From Myxococcales bacterium (lineage in GTDB: Bacteria; Myxococcota; UBA727; JABDBI01): a stretch of 64,000 nt of DNA. The notes below the pieces were generated by a model. The model searched no databases, was not told the DNA's origin, and saw nothing but the letters and a program-made list of their open reading frames with translations. The position numbers were made by a program, and so were the translations under genes. Shown in pieces: positions 62,641 to 64,000 of the stretch (its first letter is position 1; every line of letters begins with the position of its first letter). The stretch lies in NCBI GenBank assembly GCA_023898405.1, contig CP060221.1, positions 124,001-188,000 of the forward strand, given 5' to 3'.

Positions 62641-63234
62641 TTATAAAACTTTCTCGAGCAAAGCTTTTAAAGCTACAAACCGATGTGAGCACCTTTGTTT
62701 CTCCTCAAAAGTCATCTCGGCCATGGTTTTGTCATAGCCATCAGGCATAAATATTGGATCATAACCATGCCCATTGTTTCCTCGGGGAGGAAAAACCAGG
62801 CGGCCATTTATTTTGGCTTCGAAATGCTCATAGTGTCCGTCAGGCCACACCAAAACCTGAGTACACAAAAAAGCCGCTCGAGGATCTTTCATGATAGCTT
62901 CATTCTGCTGCCATTTTTGAAAAACTAGTGCTAAGCCGCCCTGTTCAACAGTAAAGGGAGCCGTATAGAGGCCTGGCTGTTTACCAAGCGCCTCCACCTC
63001 AAGCCCCGAATCATCTCCCAAAGACACATCGTCTGTAGCCTCTACACATGCGCGAGCCTTTATCAGTGCATTTTCTAAATAGGTCTTACCATTCTCTTCA
63101 GGAACATTTAGATCGAGTGCTCTTGCAGATGTCGTTTCAATGGCATGCCCCTCAAACAGAGCAGTAATCTCTTTAATTTTGCCCATATTATGGCTGGCAA
63201 TAACAACGCGATGTTCACCTATTTTTCTTGTCAT
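62641..63234 (-). CDS. rdgB: dITP/XTP pyrophosphatase (RdgB/HAM1)
   Basis: Hydrolyses non-canonical purine triphosphates. The 197-residue product has ASHNMGKIKEI at the start, GDDSGLEVEALGKQPGLYTA in the middle and GHGYDPIF then SHRFVALKAL at the end, all family motifs. Its stop lies 10 bases from the convergent PLP-enzyme stop. Confidence 0.93.
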   Translation of the reverse strand: MTRKIGEHRVVIASHNMGKIKEITALFEGHAIETTSARALDLNVPEENGKTYLENALIKARACVEATDDVSLGDDSGLEVEALGKQPGLYTAPFTVEQGGLALVFQKWQQNEAIMKDPRAAFLCTQVLVWPDGHYEHFEAKINGRLVFPPRGNNGHGYDPIFMPDGYDKTMAEMTFEEKQRCSHRFVALKALLEKVL

Positions 63235-63328
63235 GGAATTTAAATCTCCAAATATTCAGCACAATTATTTTTTTCAATAGTTATTTCACTGCTCTTAGTT
63301 ACAAAATCACAGCCTTTTTGCAAGCTGA

Positions 63329-64000
63329 TTAATGCATAGGCTCGCCTAATATAAAAAATTGTTTAAATTTATTCTGCTCCTCTTTAAAACTTGTTTGAAA
63401 TATAAGCGTATCATCAGTCCCTAAGAGCACACTAACCCCTTCTTTGAAGATTTTTTTTAAAGGATGTTTCTTGTGATCGAATTCAATATTCTTTGTCAAA
63501 AAAATAAATGATGAAGGACAGAACTCACACGGGACACGAAGTTCTAATAAAATTCCCACTTGTTCATCAGTAAGAAATATTACATGGCCTAAACGAACTT
63601 TTTGTCGATATAAAGAATTTTTTTCAAATAATTTTTGCAAGCTAGATAATACCGTAGTTGAATCTCTATATTCTTCTTGAGATTGGGTTTCACCCATATG
63701 AATAGTCAAACAAAGATTATGCTGAAGAATTTTTTCGATGGTTTGAGAAAGAAACTCTCCCTCAAGCATCCTTGGTGCGTGAGGAGAAAAACCCGATATA
63801 TCAATTCCCGCAATCACATCTGAGTTTTTTAAAGCTGCATCAATGATAAAATTGATATAGTTTTTATCGTGTTCACTTTTAAAACGATCAACACTTAGAT
63901 AGCCTTTAACCGCTTTTGGTGACTCCCGTAAAGCTTGCACAAAAGAATCGAGATAAGGCTGGTAGTTTTTACTTTCATCAAAAGAGCGCAAACCGGTGCG
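63329..64000 (-). CDS. Adenosine deaminase-like hydrolase, N-terminus outside window
   Basis: The frame is open to the window edge (224 residues visible), so the start and the first HxH zinc site are missing. The remaining motifs match the adenosine deaminase family: GIDISGFSPHAP (substrate), TIHMGET with the His and catalytic Glu, RLGHVIFL, CEFCPSSFIFL, HPLKKIFKEGVSVLLGTDD with the metal Asp pair and FQTSFKEE. The substrate may be adenosine or a related purine. The TTG at 63991 is only an internal codon. Confidence 0.8.
   Translation of the reverse strand, partial: RTGLRSFDESKNYQPYLDSFVQALRESPKAVKGYLSVDRFKSEHDKNYINFIIDAALKNSDVIAGIDISGFSPHAPRMLEGEFLSQTIEKILQHNLCLTIHMGETQSQEEYRDSTTVLSSLQKLFEKNSLYRQKVRLGHVIFLTDEQVGILLELRVPCEFCPSSFIFLTKNIEFDHKKHPLKKIFKEGVSVLLGTDDTLIFQTSFKEEQNKFKQFFILGEPMH

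Overview
The window is AT-rich (by eye around 40% GC) bacterial chromosome, densely packed with housekeeping genes. Gene content points to a former 'deltaproteobacterial' lineage (Myxococcota or Bdellovibrionota type): a CdnL/CarD-like regulator very close to the myxobacterial form, a sigma-70 with a long Lys/Ser-rich N-terminal tail, a dnaG-rpoD pair, PduO-type cobalamin adenosyltransferase beside folP, and many small exported or outer-membrane proteins. The taxonomic call is inference. The organism looks aerobic (heme A synthase, acyl-CoA oxidation, oxygenases) and may be host-associated (broken ubiquitin-protease-like gene, sugar-phosphate antiporter).

Layout. 1-717: 3' part missing of an exported unknown. 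851-11028 (minus): one colinear run, thiolase - hydroxyacyl-CoA dehydrogenase - enoyl-CoA hydratase - acyl-CoA dehydrogenase - HMG-CoA lyase - HEAT-like lipoprotein - tmk - folP - cobalamin adenosyltransferase - rpsO - pnp. The first five genes form a fatty-acid/leucine breakdown pathway ending in acetyl-CoA. 11.2-17.8 kb: metallo-beta-lactamase-fold hydrolase, organophosphate antiporter, an orphan benzoyl-CoA epoxidase (boxB), an outer-membrane protein, ctaA, a universal stress protein and a Cys-rich lipoprotein. 17.9-20.8 kb: a PabB-PabA fusion plus PabC (p-aminobenzoate, feeding the folP at 4 kb). 20.8-25.4 kb (minus): purS-purQ-purL-purF. 26.3-34.4 kb: prmC-murA-yqeY-dnaG-rpoD, a tatA facing away from prmC, a membrane protein and carD.

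34.4-37.7 kb is an accessory island: a small lipoprotein, a decayed ubiquitin-specific-protease (USP)-like gene, a dead IS5-family remnant, and an RNase D-like exonuclease that carries a signal peptide. 37.7-45.8 kb: ECF sigma factor, pgeF, a deoxyhypusine-synthase homologue, an animal-type heme peroxidase lipoprotein, PPK2, a Rieske oxygenase of the KshA/Neverland type and an exported unknown. 45.9-48.1 kb: zapA-fau-tyrS. 48.1-52.5 kb: exported proteins and one intact, recently inserted IS (31-bp perfect inverted repeats, 8-bp target duplication). 52.6-64 kb: argS-lepA-lepB, topA, dprA, a cystathionine beta-synthase-type enzyme, an ITPase (rdgB) and a partial adenosine deaminase-like gene.

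No tRNA, rRNA or CRISPR array was seen. The most interesting items are the USP-like pseudogene, the exported RNase D, the animal-type peroxidase and the sterol-type Rieske enzyme.
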